The position numbers and the translations under genes are program-made. The notes under the pieces were generated by a model, which saw nothing but the letters and a program-made list of their open reading frames with translations, was not told where the DNA came from and searched no databases. 10,414 bases of DNA from Actinomycetota bacterium (GTDB taxonomy: Bacteria > Actinomycetota > Actinomycetes > Nanopelagicales > Nanopelagicaceae): contig WLNK01000028.1 in the NCBI GenBank assembly GCA_009699795.1, forward strand, positions 1 through 10,414, read 5' to 3'. Shown piece by piece: positions 1 through 6,345 of this stretch (its first letter is position 1; every line of letters starts with the position of its first letter).

Positions 1-1
1 A

Positions 2-49
2 ATTTGCGAAGTAGTGACGCTGCCTTTTGTGCCTTCTCACGTTCGCTAA
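2..49 (+). CDS. Possible 3' tail of a convergent gene (GcvT-like C-terminus), partial
   Basis: An open frame enters from the left edge and ends at TAA 47-49, overlapping the stop codon of the HAD-cobT gene on the other strand. The 15 codons read ICEVVTLPFVPSHVR. The VVxLPF pattern followed by a short basic tail resembles the C-terminus of aminomethyltransferase GcvT, and from memory gcvT lies convergent and close to the cob genes in mycobacteria. Only 15 residues are visible. A minus-strand frame over the same bases (EREKAQKAASLLRK) also looks codable, so this call is tentative. Confidence 0.3.
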   Translation: MCEVVTLPFVPSHVR

Positions 50-1530
50 ATATAGTTTTCTAGCTTTCCCATTCGTTCATAAGCCAAACACGCTGCCCGC
101 AATATAGGAATACTTAAAACTGCGCCCGTACCTTCTCCAAGTCGCAAATCCAGATCCAGAATTGGTATTAGCTTCAAATGGTTTATAGCAATCCTTGATG
201 CAGGTTCGGATGAGCAATGTCCAGCAATAAGTGTTCCCAAGATTTCAGGTTTGATTTTGGCAGCTGCGCTTGCGGCAGCAAGAGTGATAACCCCATCCAG
301 AATTATTGGAACTCCGAGCGTTGCGCCCCGAATAATAAATCCTGTCATTGCGGCGATTTCAAGCCCTCCATGTGTTTGAAGAACACGCAACGGATCAATA
401 TCTTGGCCAATGGACTTGAGCGCCGATTCAACAATTTTCAATTTACTTTCAAAAATTTCTTGAGGGATTGCAGATCCATACCCAGTTACTTCATCGGCAG
501 TCTTATTACAGAGGGCACCAATAAGGATTGCGGAGGATGTTGTGTTACCGATGCCCACTTCGCCGACACAGAGTGCTCGCGATCCTCCCGCAACGAGTCT
601 TTCCGCGGTTTCGGCACCAATTTCAAGGGCCTCAAATAGTTCTGCGACAGACATCGCGTCCTCAGATCTAAAATCCTTCGTACCTTGCGCAACTTTCCTA
701 TTTTTTATTTGAGTAGAAAATGAATCGTTCGTCGTTCCTACGTTTATGACTTCAATATAGACATCTGAATTTTCGGCAATCGATGAAATGCCTGCCTCGC
801 CCTTAACAATAAGGTCGGCCATTAGTGCGGTAATTGATTGAGGCCACGGGGTAACCGAATCGTCCTTTGCAATTCCGTGATCTGCGACAAATACGGCCAC
901 TGCGCAAGGATCAATCTTCGGCGCAGAGTGTGTGATTCGTGAAATCTGTGCAGCAAGTATCTCTAGTAGTCCTAGCGATTTAGGTGGCTTGACTCGACCA
1001 TCGAATCCTTCGGTAACTTCAGCGCCAGATAAATCGCTAAATTGGATTTGAGAATGTAGGCCGCGCTTCCAAGCAGAGTCGGGTTCCTTCAAATAAAGAT
1101 TAAAGCTCTCAAATATGTTCTTGGATGTGTACATAAAAAGAAGGCCGGCGCTTTTGGCACTTTCTAAGTCTGTTTCCAAATCTCCGATATACAGCGCCCG
1201 AGATGGCTCTACATCTAACCTTTCTACGGCTTTCGATAAGGGTAAGGGTGAAGGTTTTTCGACCCCGATATCGAGAGATGAAATGCAAAAATCGAAGTAT
1301 TTAGCTAGATCTATTTCTTCAAGTTTATCGAGCAAATCTTGAGACGTCAGATTTTTTGAATTAGAGACCAGCGCCATTCTTTTATTATTATGAAGATTTT
1401 CAAGTAAATCGAGAACTCCTGGAAGAGGTTCGACAGTGATGTCGCTGATGGGAATTCCTGGATTATTCTGAATAACCAACGTATTTCCGATATCGAAAAT
1501 TACTGCATCAAAATTTTCTAGATCAGCCAC
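46..1530 (-). CDS. cobT: HAD-family phosphatase domain fused to CobT (nicotinate-nucleotide:dimethylbenzimidazole phosphoribosyltransferase)
   Basis: A 494-residue two-domain protein. Residues 1-150 form a HAD fold: motif I FDIGNT with nucleophile D13, motif II S56, motif III K92 and motif IV GDLETD with D117 and D121. The usual second Asp of motif I is Gly15, as in active HADs with DxGN such as E. coli YihX. The stretch between motifs I and II is short, so a large cap domain is unlikely. Residues about 160-490 are a complete CobT: KPPKSLG at 181-187, ADHG 216-219, GEVGIGNTT 323-331 with E324, GGLEIAAM 388-395, and RLGEGTGA 463-470 with the catalytic-type E466. CobT transfers phosphoribose from nicotinate mononucleotide to a base such as dimethylbenzimidazole, giving alpha-ribazole 5'-phosphate. 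The GTG start at 1530 has an AAGGA ribosome site at 1539-1543 and overlaps cobS by 13 nt. It is the last gene of the operon. The phosphatase role of the HAD part is inference. Confidence 0.95.
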   Translation of the reverse strand: MADLENFDAVIFDIGNTLVIQNNPGIPISDITVEPLPGVLDLLENLHNNKRMALVSNSKNLTSQDLLDKLEEIDLAKYFDFCISSLDIGVEKPSPLPLSKAVERLDVEPSRALYIGDLETDLESAKSAGLLFMYTSKNIFESFNLYLKEPDSAWKRGLHSQIQFSDLSGAEVTEGFDGRVKPPKSLGLLEILAAQISRITHSAPKIDPCAVAVFVADHGIAKDDSVTPWPQSITALMADLIVKGEAGISSIAENSDVYIEVINVGTTNDSFSTQIKNRKVAQGTKDFRSEDAMSVAELFEALEIGAETAERLVAGGSRALCVGEVGIGNTTSSAILIGALCNKTADEVTGYGSAIPQEIFESKLKIVESALKSIGQDIDPLRVLQTHGGLEIAAMTGFIIRGATLGVPIILDGVITLAAASAAAKIKPEILGTLIAGHCSSEPASRIAINHLKLIPILDLDLRLGEGTGAVLSIPILRAACLAYERMGKLENYI

Positions 1531-2282
1531 GGAATTGATCCTTGCGATGAAGCAATAACGAGCAGAAAGAGAAGAATGGTTGATTCGGCTATTTGCTCCG
1601 CAGCACCGAATGCATCTCCCAGCACTCCACCAATTTTTTTAATGACCCATCGAGTAAATATGTATTCAGGAATTAGCAAAACTAATAGGTATAAAGGAAA
1701 TAGAAAACCAGAATAAGGAATTGTTAAGAGCGCCGCCAGGGCCAAAGAAGCGAACACATGCGCATATTTGATTTCCCTTGAGGCAGTTGCCCCCATCCCT
1801 GCCTGATTCGGAGCTGATGGGATGAGCATGAGCACTAATGGAACAATTTTCGAAACTGTATGTGAGGCAAGAAGTGCCAGCGCGCCGTCCTTTGAATTAA
1901 ATGAAGAAATCAAAGTGAATTGAAAAATCAACTGGAAAGCGATTGCTACAACTCCGTACGTGCCATGCCTTGAGTCTTTGAGAATCTTTAATCTTTCTTC
2001 AGGGTTCCAACCGCCAACTAATCCGTCGAAAATATCGCCCAATCCATCAAAGTGAAATGCACCAGTAATGAGAATTGAAAGTAAAAGGGCAAGCGCTGCG
2101 GCAGGCCCTCGCGGAAGCACTTGAGAGAGAAAAAAATAGGTCAATCCGCTTAGGGCGCCAATGCAAAATCCAACGAGTGGAAACCAGATTGCCGATTTGT
2201 GAAGGCGGACTTCCTCGGAATGTTTTATTGGTATTCGAGTCAAGAATGCAAAGGAAACCTTAATATCATTGAGGAGACTCAT
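1518..2282 (-). CDS. cobS: Adenosylcobinamide-GDP ribazoletransferase CobS
   Basis: A 254-residue polytopic membrane protein of the usual CobS length. It joins adenosylcobinamide-GDP to alpha-ribazole (or its phosphate), the last assembly step for adenosylcobalamin, at the cytoplasmic membrane. Signatures are LTRIPI at 14-19, the acidic FHFDGLGDIFDGL at 76-88 (D79, D83, D86, likely metal ligands), KDSRHGTYG at 102-110 and GDAFGAAEQIAE at 222-233. Several hydrophobic segments follow (about 32-53, 62-74, 112-128, 134-154, 176-206, 234-245). The ATG at 2282 overlaps the cobU stop in an ATGA junction without a strong ribosome site, so coupled translation is likely. The next gene's product supplies its second substrate. 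Confidence 0.95.
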   Translation of the reverse strand: MSLLNDIKVSFAFLTRIPIKHSEEVRLHKSAIWFPLVGFCIGALSGLTYFFLSQVLPRGPAAALALLLSILITGAFHFDGLGDIFDGLVGGWNPEERLKILKDSRHGTYGVVAIAFQLIFQFTLISSFNSKDGALALLASHTVSKIVPLVLMLIPSAPNQAGMGATASREIKYAHVFASLALAALLTIPYSGFLFPLYLLVLLIPEYIFTRWVIKKIGGVLGDAFGAAEQIAESTILLFLLVIASSQGSIPWLI

Positions 2283-2782
2283 TTAATTACAGACTCTATT
2301 CCAAAGCGCATGAAAATAACGTTGTCACATAAGCGCGCAAAATCCTGATTCATGCGGCCTGATAAGTCACGAAATTTCCTTGAAACTGGGTGCATTGGAA
2401 CGATTCCCTCACCAGTTTCATTGGTGACAAAAATAATTGATCCTTTGCGAGATCTTGCTGAATCAATGACGGGCTTAACATCAATTTCGTTTTCCCGCAT
2501 CATGTTGTTTGATAACCAAAGAGTTAAGCAATCAACTATTACGAGTTCATTCTCTGGGAATTCTTTTAGAGCCTGATCGAGAAGAAAAGGTTCTTCAACT
2601 AAATCGAATCCTTCCCCTCTTTCGCTTTTATGATTGGCAATTCTCGTGTTCATTTCATCATCAGAATTTTCTGCTGTGGCGATGAAAAGTGTTCTACCAC
2701 CATTAGCGATGTGATTTTTGGCTCGAAGCAGCGCCGCAGAACTTTTCCCACTTCGAGCTCCACCTCCTATGAGAGTTAACAT
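2279..2782 (-). CDS. cobU: Bifunctional adenosylcobinamide kinase / adenosylcobinamide-phosphate guanylyltransferase CobU
   Basis: A 167-residue cytoplasmic enzyme, close to the usual CobU length of about 170-180. It phosphorylates adenosylcobinamide and then transfers GMP to give adenosylcobinamide-GDP, the CobS substrate. Visible motifs: P-loop GGARSGKSS at 7-15, ATAENSDDEM at 35-44, the HKSERG segment with H51 where CobU carries the guanylylated histidine, VIVDCLTLWLSNN at 81-93, VTNETGEGIVP at 119-129 and FRDLSGRMNQDFA at 137-149. All key residues are present. Its ATG shares one base with the TAA of btuD (TAATG junction). Its place directly behind a cobamide importer points to salvage of imported cobinamide. 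Confidence 0.95.
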   Translation of the reverse strand: MLTLIGGGARSGKSSAALLRAKNHIANGGRTLFIATAENSDDEMNTRIANHKSERGEGFDLVEEPFLLDQALKEFPENELVIVDCLTLWLSNNMMRENEIDVKPVIDSARSRKGSIIFVTNETGEGIVPMHPVSRKFRDLSGRMNQDFARLCDNVIFMRFGIESVIK

Positions 2783-3546
2783 TAAATAATTTCACTCCGA
2801 GTCTTATTGGCAACAATGACAGTGTGTCCATCTTCAAGAGTGTGAACGCTGATTCCATGATCAAAGGCCATTTTTAATTCATTAGAATGAATAACATTGG
2901 ACGCTGGCCCATCGAGCAAAACTCGACCTTCGTGCATGACGATCATTCTCTCTGCATACATGGCACCCAAAGTTATGTCATGCATTGTAGATACAATCGT
3001 CACACCCTGATTCTTAAGTGATTCAACTTGATTTAAAGTTGTAATTTGATGATGCAGGTCAAGTGCACTTGTTGGTTCGTCTAGGAGCATCACTTCTGGT
3101 TCCTGCACAATAGCTCTGGCAATAAGCACTCTTTGTAACTCGCCTCCAGATAGTTGAGTTACAAGTTGACTTTGAAGTCCAACAAGTTGAGTTTCTTCAA
3201 GAGTATTTTGAATCAGCACTCGACCTCGACGCCGCTCTCGACCCCAGCCATCAAGTTTTGAGCGACCAAGGGCTAAGTATTCGATTACTGTCATACCAAG
3301 AGGAATTTCTGGTCGTTGCGGCACGAAGGCTACGTTCCTACTCATATCTTTAAAGACTTCAACGCCATTTACCTTGATTGATCCTGAATACGGATGCATT
3401 CCTAAGAGCGCCTTGAGCAGAGTAGTTTTTCCTGCGCCATTAGGCCCAACGATGCACGTCCAAGTTCCTGAAGGAATGTTTAACGTCACCGAGGACAAAA
3501 CAGATTTTTCTCCGTAGTTGATTGAAAGATTTTCGACGCTTATCAC
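2782..3546 (-). CDS. btuD: Cobamide/cobinamide ABC transporter ATP-binding protein (BtuD-like)
   Basis: A 254-residue ABC ATPase of the FecE/BtuD type. Walker A GPNGAGKT lies at 34-41, the Q-loop glutamine at 77, the ABC signature LSGGE at 132-136, Walker B VMLLDE at 152-157 and the switch histidine at 189, so it looks catalytically complete. It would power the BtuC-type permease encoded just before it. The GTG start at 3546 shares one base with the btuC stop (TAGTG). It is preceded by a strong AGGAGG ribosome site at 3556-3561, nine bases away, which is the best such site in the operon. The sequence alone would also fit a siderophore ATPase. The riboswitch and cob genes make corrinoid the likely cargo. 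Confidence 0.92.
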   Translation of the reverse strand: MISVENLSINYGEKSVLSSVTLNIPSGTWTCIVGPNGAGKTTLLKALLGMHPYSGSIKVNGVEVFKDMSRNVAFVPQRPEIPLGMTVIEYLALGRSKLDGWGRERRRGRVLIQNTLEETQLVGLQSQLVTQLSGGELQRVLIARAIVQEPEVMLLDEPTSALDLHHQITTLNQVESLKNQGVTIVSTMHDITLGAMYAERMIVMHEGRVLLDGPASNVIHSNELKMAFDHGISVHTLEDGHTVIVANKTRSEII

Positions 3547-4568
3547 TACTGGATACCTCCTCTTTTTGCTCGAAGTACAAATAGGAAAAATGGAGCGCCG
3601 ATAAATGCAGTAATTACTCCAATAGGGAGTTCGGCAGGAGAAATTAACGTGCGCGCACCTAAATCAGCAAGAACTAAGAAAGCCGCCCCGGATAATGAAA
3701 TTGCAAGGAGTGCTCGATTTGTCGCCCGCTTAGTAATTCCGCGAATAATGTGAGGAACAACAATTCCGACAAAGCCAATAAGTCCGCTTACTGAAACGGC
3801 AGTTGCCGTCGCAAGAGTTGCTGCTCCAACAGCAATCATGCGAATCTTATTTGGAGAGATTCCGAGCGAAAAGGCTTCTTCGTCGCTGAGCATCAGTCCA
3901 TCCAGCAGTTTTGAAATTCGAATTAATATTGCGAGGGCGAGAAAAATATATATTGAGGCCCATTTAACACTTTGCCAATCGGCCACTGTAAGTTCGCCGA
4001 GAATCCATGAGTAAACCGGACGAAGCACTTGACTATTTCTCTGTTGGAGAAAAGTTTGAATCGCTGTTGCAAAGGAACCAACTGCAATACCTGATAAGAG
4101 CAAGGAACTTGGATCAGAGAAAAATTTTCCAGCAACCAAAAACGTTGCCAAAACTGCTAAAACTCCACCGAGGAAAGCAAATATGGGCAGAGCTGCCGTA
4201 AAAGTTTTCCCACTTCCAGTTATTGCCAAAGTCGCACCTAAACCTGCGCCAGCTGCCGCCCCCAGCAGATATGGATCCGCTAGAGGATTTCTAAATACCG
4301 TTTGATAGACAGCTCCACTTGTTGCTAGGGCAGCGCCGACCAAAGCAGCTAGAGCGACTCTAGGTAATCTAATTTGAAGTAACAACGTTCTATCTTGATC
4401 CGAGAGGCCAGAACTTTGCCCGAGAAGAGTCTTTAAAACGCTGAGAAAATCTAATTTTACGGGACCGATACTCGTAGCAAGGAGACAAGAAAGAACTAAA
4501 ACCAATCCAAAGATGGCAGTCATCTGCCATCTCCAGATTGGAGCTAGTTCATTCTTTGAAGTTTTCAT
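3546..4568 (-). CDS. btuC: Cobamide/cobinamide ABC transporter permease (BtuC-like, FecCD family)
   Basis: A 340-residue membrane permease of the FecCD family, with about ten hydrophobic segments expected and seen. Family marks: RLPR at 67-70, QTVFRNPLADP at 89-99, the coupling-helix region LSDEEAFSLGIS at 227-238, GLIGFVGIVVPHIIR at 262-276 and ELPIGVITAFIGAPFF at 313-328. It forms the transmembrane pathway for the substrate delivered by BtuF. The ATG at 4568 shares one base with the btuF stop (TAATG), with only a weak GGAG 11 bases upstream, so coupled translation is likely. Siderophore import is the alternative on family grounds. Context favours corrinoids. Confidence 0.93.
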   Translation of the reverse strand: MKTSKNELAPIWRWQMTAIFGLVLVLSCLLATSIGPVKLDFLSVLKTLLGQSSGLSDQDRTLLLQIRLPRVALAALVGAALATSGAVYQTVFRNPLADPYLLGAAAGAGLGATLAITGSGKTFTAALPIFAFLGGVLAVLATFLVAGKFFSDPSSLLLSGIAVGSFATAIQTFLQQRNSQVLRPVYSWILGELTVADWQSVKWASIYIFLALAILIRISKLLDGLMLSDEEAFSLGISPNKIRMIAVGAATLATATAVSVSGLIGFVGIVVPHIIRGITKRATNRALLAISLSGAAFLVLADLGARTLISPAELPIGVITAFIGAPFFLFVLRAKRGGIQ

Positions 4569-5500
4569 TACTTAATGGTCTCCGCCACGACTCTGTAGAA
4601 GTCAACGATGCGAGGACCCCAACGAGAAGGAATATCTTGAGGAAGAACCACAATACGATTTTTCTTTACCGCCTCAATCTGTGACCATCCTGCGCGGTTC
4701 TTTACCGTTTGGGCGTTTTGAGAGGCATAACCATCTGCCAAGAAAATTATCTGAGGATTGCTTTTGATGAGATATTCAGCAGTAATTTGTGGATAGCCAG
4801 ATTTATCTGCACCATTTGCGGCATCGGCTACATTCTTTAACCCAAAATCTTTATACACCGAACCGATAAATGTTTTTGATGTAGCTGAATAAAGAGTCTC
4901 ATCTAATTCATGAAAGAAACGTAGCTTGGGACTCTTCGACGAAGTTCTAAGAATCAAGGAAATATCTGATTTCATTTTCTTGACTAGCGCTTTAGCGGCT
5001 GGGAGATTACCGGTAGCCAGGCCTAAAATTTCTATTTCTGAATAAGCATCATTTACTCTCGCAGCAGCTTTCTCCATAATTACTGGAATACCAAGTTTTG
5101 TAAGAGATTCTTTTGCAACTTTTGATTTGGTTGAGTCCACCGAGAGAATGACCATGTCCGGTTTTTGCGCAACTATGGCTTCGATGTTGGGATCGAATCC
5201 ACTAAGAGCGCTTTTGGGCGCCTCTATTGGAAAATTTGATTGATCGTCAACAGCCAGCACTTGTGGCCCTGCCCCAATTCCGAAGAGTATTTCTGTGGCG
5301 GTAGGGGAGAGAGAAATAATCTTGATGGGTTTGGTTTTAATAGTTGTGACATATCCACCGGATTTAACTGTAATTGGATAACTAGTAGCTGCACTTGCGT
5401 TACTTACAGAAAATAATTGTGCTGGAATTAAAAGAACTGAAGTTAGTACCAGAGAGAAAATTGTCGGTTTCGAAAATAGCGAGAATCGATCTTTAAGCAT
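4568..5500 (-). CDS. btuF: Corrinoid-binding periplasmic-type protein (BtuF-like)
   Basis: A 310-residue substrate-binding protein of the BtuF/FhuD fold, the capture component of the importer. It starts with a Sec signal peptide: basic MLKDR, a hydrophobic stretch at about 13-30, and a probable cleavage after A37 (NASA|ATS). Family marks are IISLSPTATEILFGIGAG at 61-78, the SGFDPNIEAIVAQKPDMVI region at about 100-118, and a C-terminal IPSRWGPRIVDFYRVV segment. I chose ATG 5500 because the signal peptide begins there and a GGGAG ribosome site lies six bases upstream. The frame stays open upstream to 5632, but those codons cross the riboswitch. No lipobox cysteine is present, which is odd for a Gram-positive binding protein. 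Confidence 0.92.
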   Translation of the reverse strand: MLKDRFSLFSKPTIFSLVLTSVLLIPAQLFSVSNASAATSYPITVKSGGYVTTIKTKPIKIISLSPTATEILFGIGAGPQVLAVDDQSNFPIEAPKSALSGFDPNIEAIVAQKPDMVILSVDSTKSKVAKESLTKLGIPVIMEKAAARVNDAYSEIEILGLATGNLPAAKALVKKMKSDISLILRTSSKSPKLRFFHELDETLYSATSKTFIGSVYKDFGLKNVADAANGADKSGYPQITAEYLIKSNPQIIFLADGYASQNAQTVKNRAGWSQIEAVKKNRIVVLPQDIPSRWGPRIVDFYRVVAETIK

Positions 5501-5528
5501 AAAAAACTCCCTCAAGGGTTTGAGGGAG
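5501..5528 (-). terminator. Riboswitch-controlled intrinsic terminator abutting the btuF start codon
   Basis: Reading the minus strand, a perfect 9-bp stem (arms CTCCCTCAA at 5528-5520 and TTGAGGGAG at 5515-5507, loop ACCC) is followed at once by six T residues at 5506-5501. The next three bases are the btuF ATG. The 3' arm also contains GAGGGAG, the only good ribosome site for btuF, at the right spacing. Formation of this hairpin would therefore both end transcription and hide the ribosome site. Confidence 0.88.
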
Positions 5529-5573
5529 GAAAGAGGGCAATCTGCAATTTCGCAAAAGGCCCGACCTTCCTCC
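5525..5573 (-). promoter_or_regulatory. Predicted antiterminator pairing in the riboswitch expression platform
   Basis: In the RNA, GGAGGAAGG (5573-5565) can pair with CUUUCCUCC (5533-5525) over nine positions with one G-U pair. The second element overlaps four bases of the terminator's 5' arm, so the two structures exclude each other. The first element also lies in the loop and 3' arm of a 7-bp hairpin (CCGACCU and AGGUCGG arms, 5581-5561). This is a structural inference from complementarity only. Confidence 0.5.
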
Positions 5574-5589
5574 GAGGTCGGAAATCTTC

Positions 5590-5702
5590 GGCGTATGCGC
5601 CAGGCGACCTGGCTTAGACCACTGCAATTCATATGAATTACGAGTCTTTACAGTTGCGGGAACAGCACCGGAATTTAACCGGATTTCGCTAAACGCAACG
5701 CC
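5590..5702 (-). promoter_or_regulatory. Cobalamin riboswitch aptamer (compact variant)
   Basis: The minus-strand RNA carries the cobalamin aptamer core: AGCGAAAUCCGG at 5690-5679, a UUAAAUU loop closed by two CCGG arms, then CUGUUCCCGCAACUGUAA ending at 5649. The B12-box equivalent AGCCAGG-UCG-CCUGG lies at 5614-5600. A closing stem pairs GGCGU and GCG (5702-5694) with CGC and ACGCC (5599-5590). The P6-like arm is a short stem (AGACU with GGUCU) capped by AAUUC-AUAU-GAAUU at 5639-5626. The CCACUG and GGGAAG elements of the large peripheral domain of class I aptamers are not seen inside it, so it looks like a small-form aptamer. It would lower operon expression when the cobamide is abundant. 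Confidence 0.9.
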
Positions 5703-5744
5703 CCTGAAGGCAAGAATTAAACCCGTAGGCCCGATTCTTTTTCA

Positions 5745-5767
5745 GTGGCGTCAACATAGCACGCCAC
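5745..5767 (-). promoter_or_regulatory. Possible promoter of the btu-cob operon inside a 7-bp inverted repeat
   Basis: On the minus strand TGC-TATGTT (hexamer 5758-5753) resembles an extended -10 element. I see no good -35. A start about six bases downstream would give a leader of roughly 246 nt that contains the whole riboswitch. The hexamer sits in the 9-nt centre of a perfect inverted repeat, GTGGCGT and ACGCCAC. The repeat has no T-run on either strand, so it is not a typical terminator; an operator is possible. Confidence 0.35.
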
Positions 5768-5777
5768 ATTTAAAAAG

Positions 5778-6305
5778 CTAGAACTTATCTCCTGGCTTCA
5801 CCTGTGGGCGTGGCACTCGAATTCGCCTCAAAGAAATAGCTCGCGAGAAGATGTAAAAACCGATCCCCTTGTACGTCGCGTTCGGGAAGCGCTTAATAAA
5901 TTCGCCTTTGATTCGGCGATTCAAGATGAAGCCCTCAACGATTGAAAAAATCAAAAGTGTGTACATAAGTATTGTTCCGAAAGCTGTTAGTGCCGGAACT
6001 TGAAATATCGAGAGAATAAGAACTACGAAAGTTGCGGGCATCAAATATTCAGCCATACCTCGTCTTGAATCAACAAAGTTTCGAACAAAACGCTTTTCTG
6101 GTCCGCGATCGCGGGGGAGAAGCGCACTTTCATCGCCGCGAAGTTGAGCTTCTCTCTGAGCAACTCTTGCAGCACGAGTTGCTGCGCGTTGGCGTTCTTT
6201 CTCTGCCTTAGATGATGCAGGTGCAAGAGAGGAAACCTTGCGGGTTGCTTCTGCATCCTTACGCTTTGGAGTGGGGCGACCCTTTTTTGCTGGCTCTTTA
6301 GTCAT
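5778..6305 (-). CDS. DUF3043 family membrane protein
   Basis: A 175-residue protein of the actinobacterial DUF3043 family; its function is not known to me. The N-terminus is very basic and polar (KKGRPTPKRKDAEATRK at 7-23, then a charged Ala/Arg-rich stretch to about 56 that may form a helix). The family motif LLPRDRGPEKRFVRNFVDSR is at 62-81. Two hydrophobic segments follow at about 87-105 and 107-128, then a basic tail. I chose ATG 6305 because the conserved GRPTPKRK start follows it and a TATAGT box sits exactly six bases upstream. The open frame continues to 6404, but that would overlap nadA. From memory, mycobacteria also keep a DUF3043 gene beside cobT and cobS. Confidence 0.88.
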   Translation of the reverse strand: MTKEPAKKGRPTPKRKDAEATRKVSSLAPASSKAEKERQRAATRAARVAQREAQLRGDESALLPRDRGPEKRFVRNFVDSRRGMAEYLMPATFVVLILSIFQVPALTAFGTILMYTLLIFSIVEGFILNRRIKGEFIKRFPNATYKGIGFYIFSRAISLRRIRVPRPQVKPGDKF

Positions 6306-6311
6306 GGGCGC

Positions 6312-6317
6312 ACTATA
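6312..6317 (-). promoter_or_regulatory. -10 box for a leaderless DUF3043 transcript
   Basis: TATAGT on the minus strand lies six bases before ATG 6305, which puts the expected transcription start on the A of the start codon. No ribosome site precedes that ATG. I see no clear -35. Confidence 0.5.
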
Positions 6318-6345
6318 TACAAATAATTCTAGAGAGCTCGAATTT

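Noticed and set aside
3..45. Minus-strand frame reading EREKAQKAASLLRK after cobT
   Set aside because: It looks like coding sequence by composition but has no ATG, GTG or TTG start after the preceding in-frame stop, so it could only be a frameshifted or chance frame.
217..639. 140-codon plus-strand open frame
   Set aside because: It lies opposite conserved CobT motifs and its translation is Cys/Asn/Ser-rich with no recognisable domain; it is a shadow frame.
5501..5632. N-terminal extension of BtuF by 44 codons to an upstream ATG
   Set aside because: These codons run through the B12 box, the antiterminator and the terminator. The signal peptide starts at ATG 5500, so the open frame upstream is chance.
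5745..5767. Terminator for the DUF3043 gene
   Set aside because: The hairpin is good, but T residues lie upstream and A residues downstream on both strands, the reverse of what an intrinsic terminator needs.
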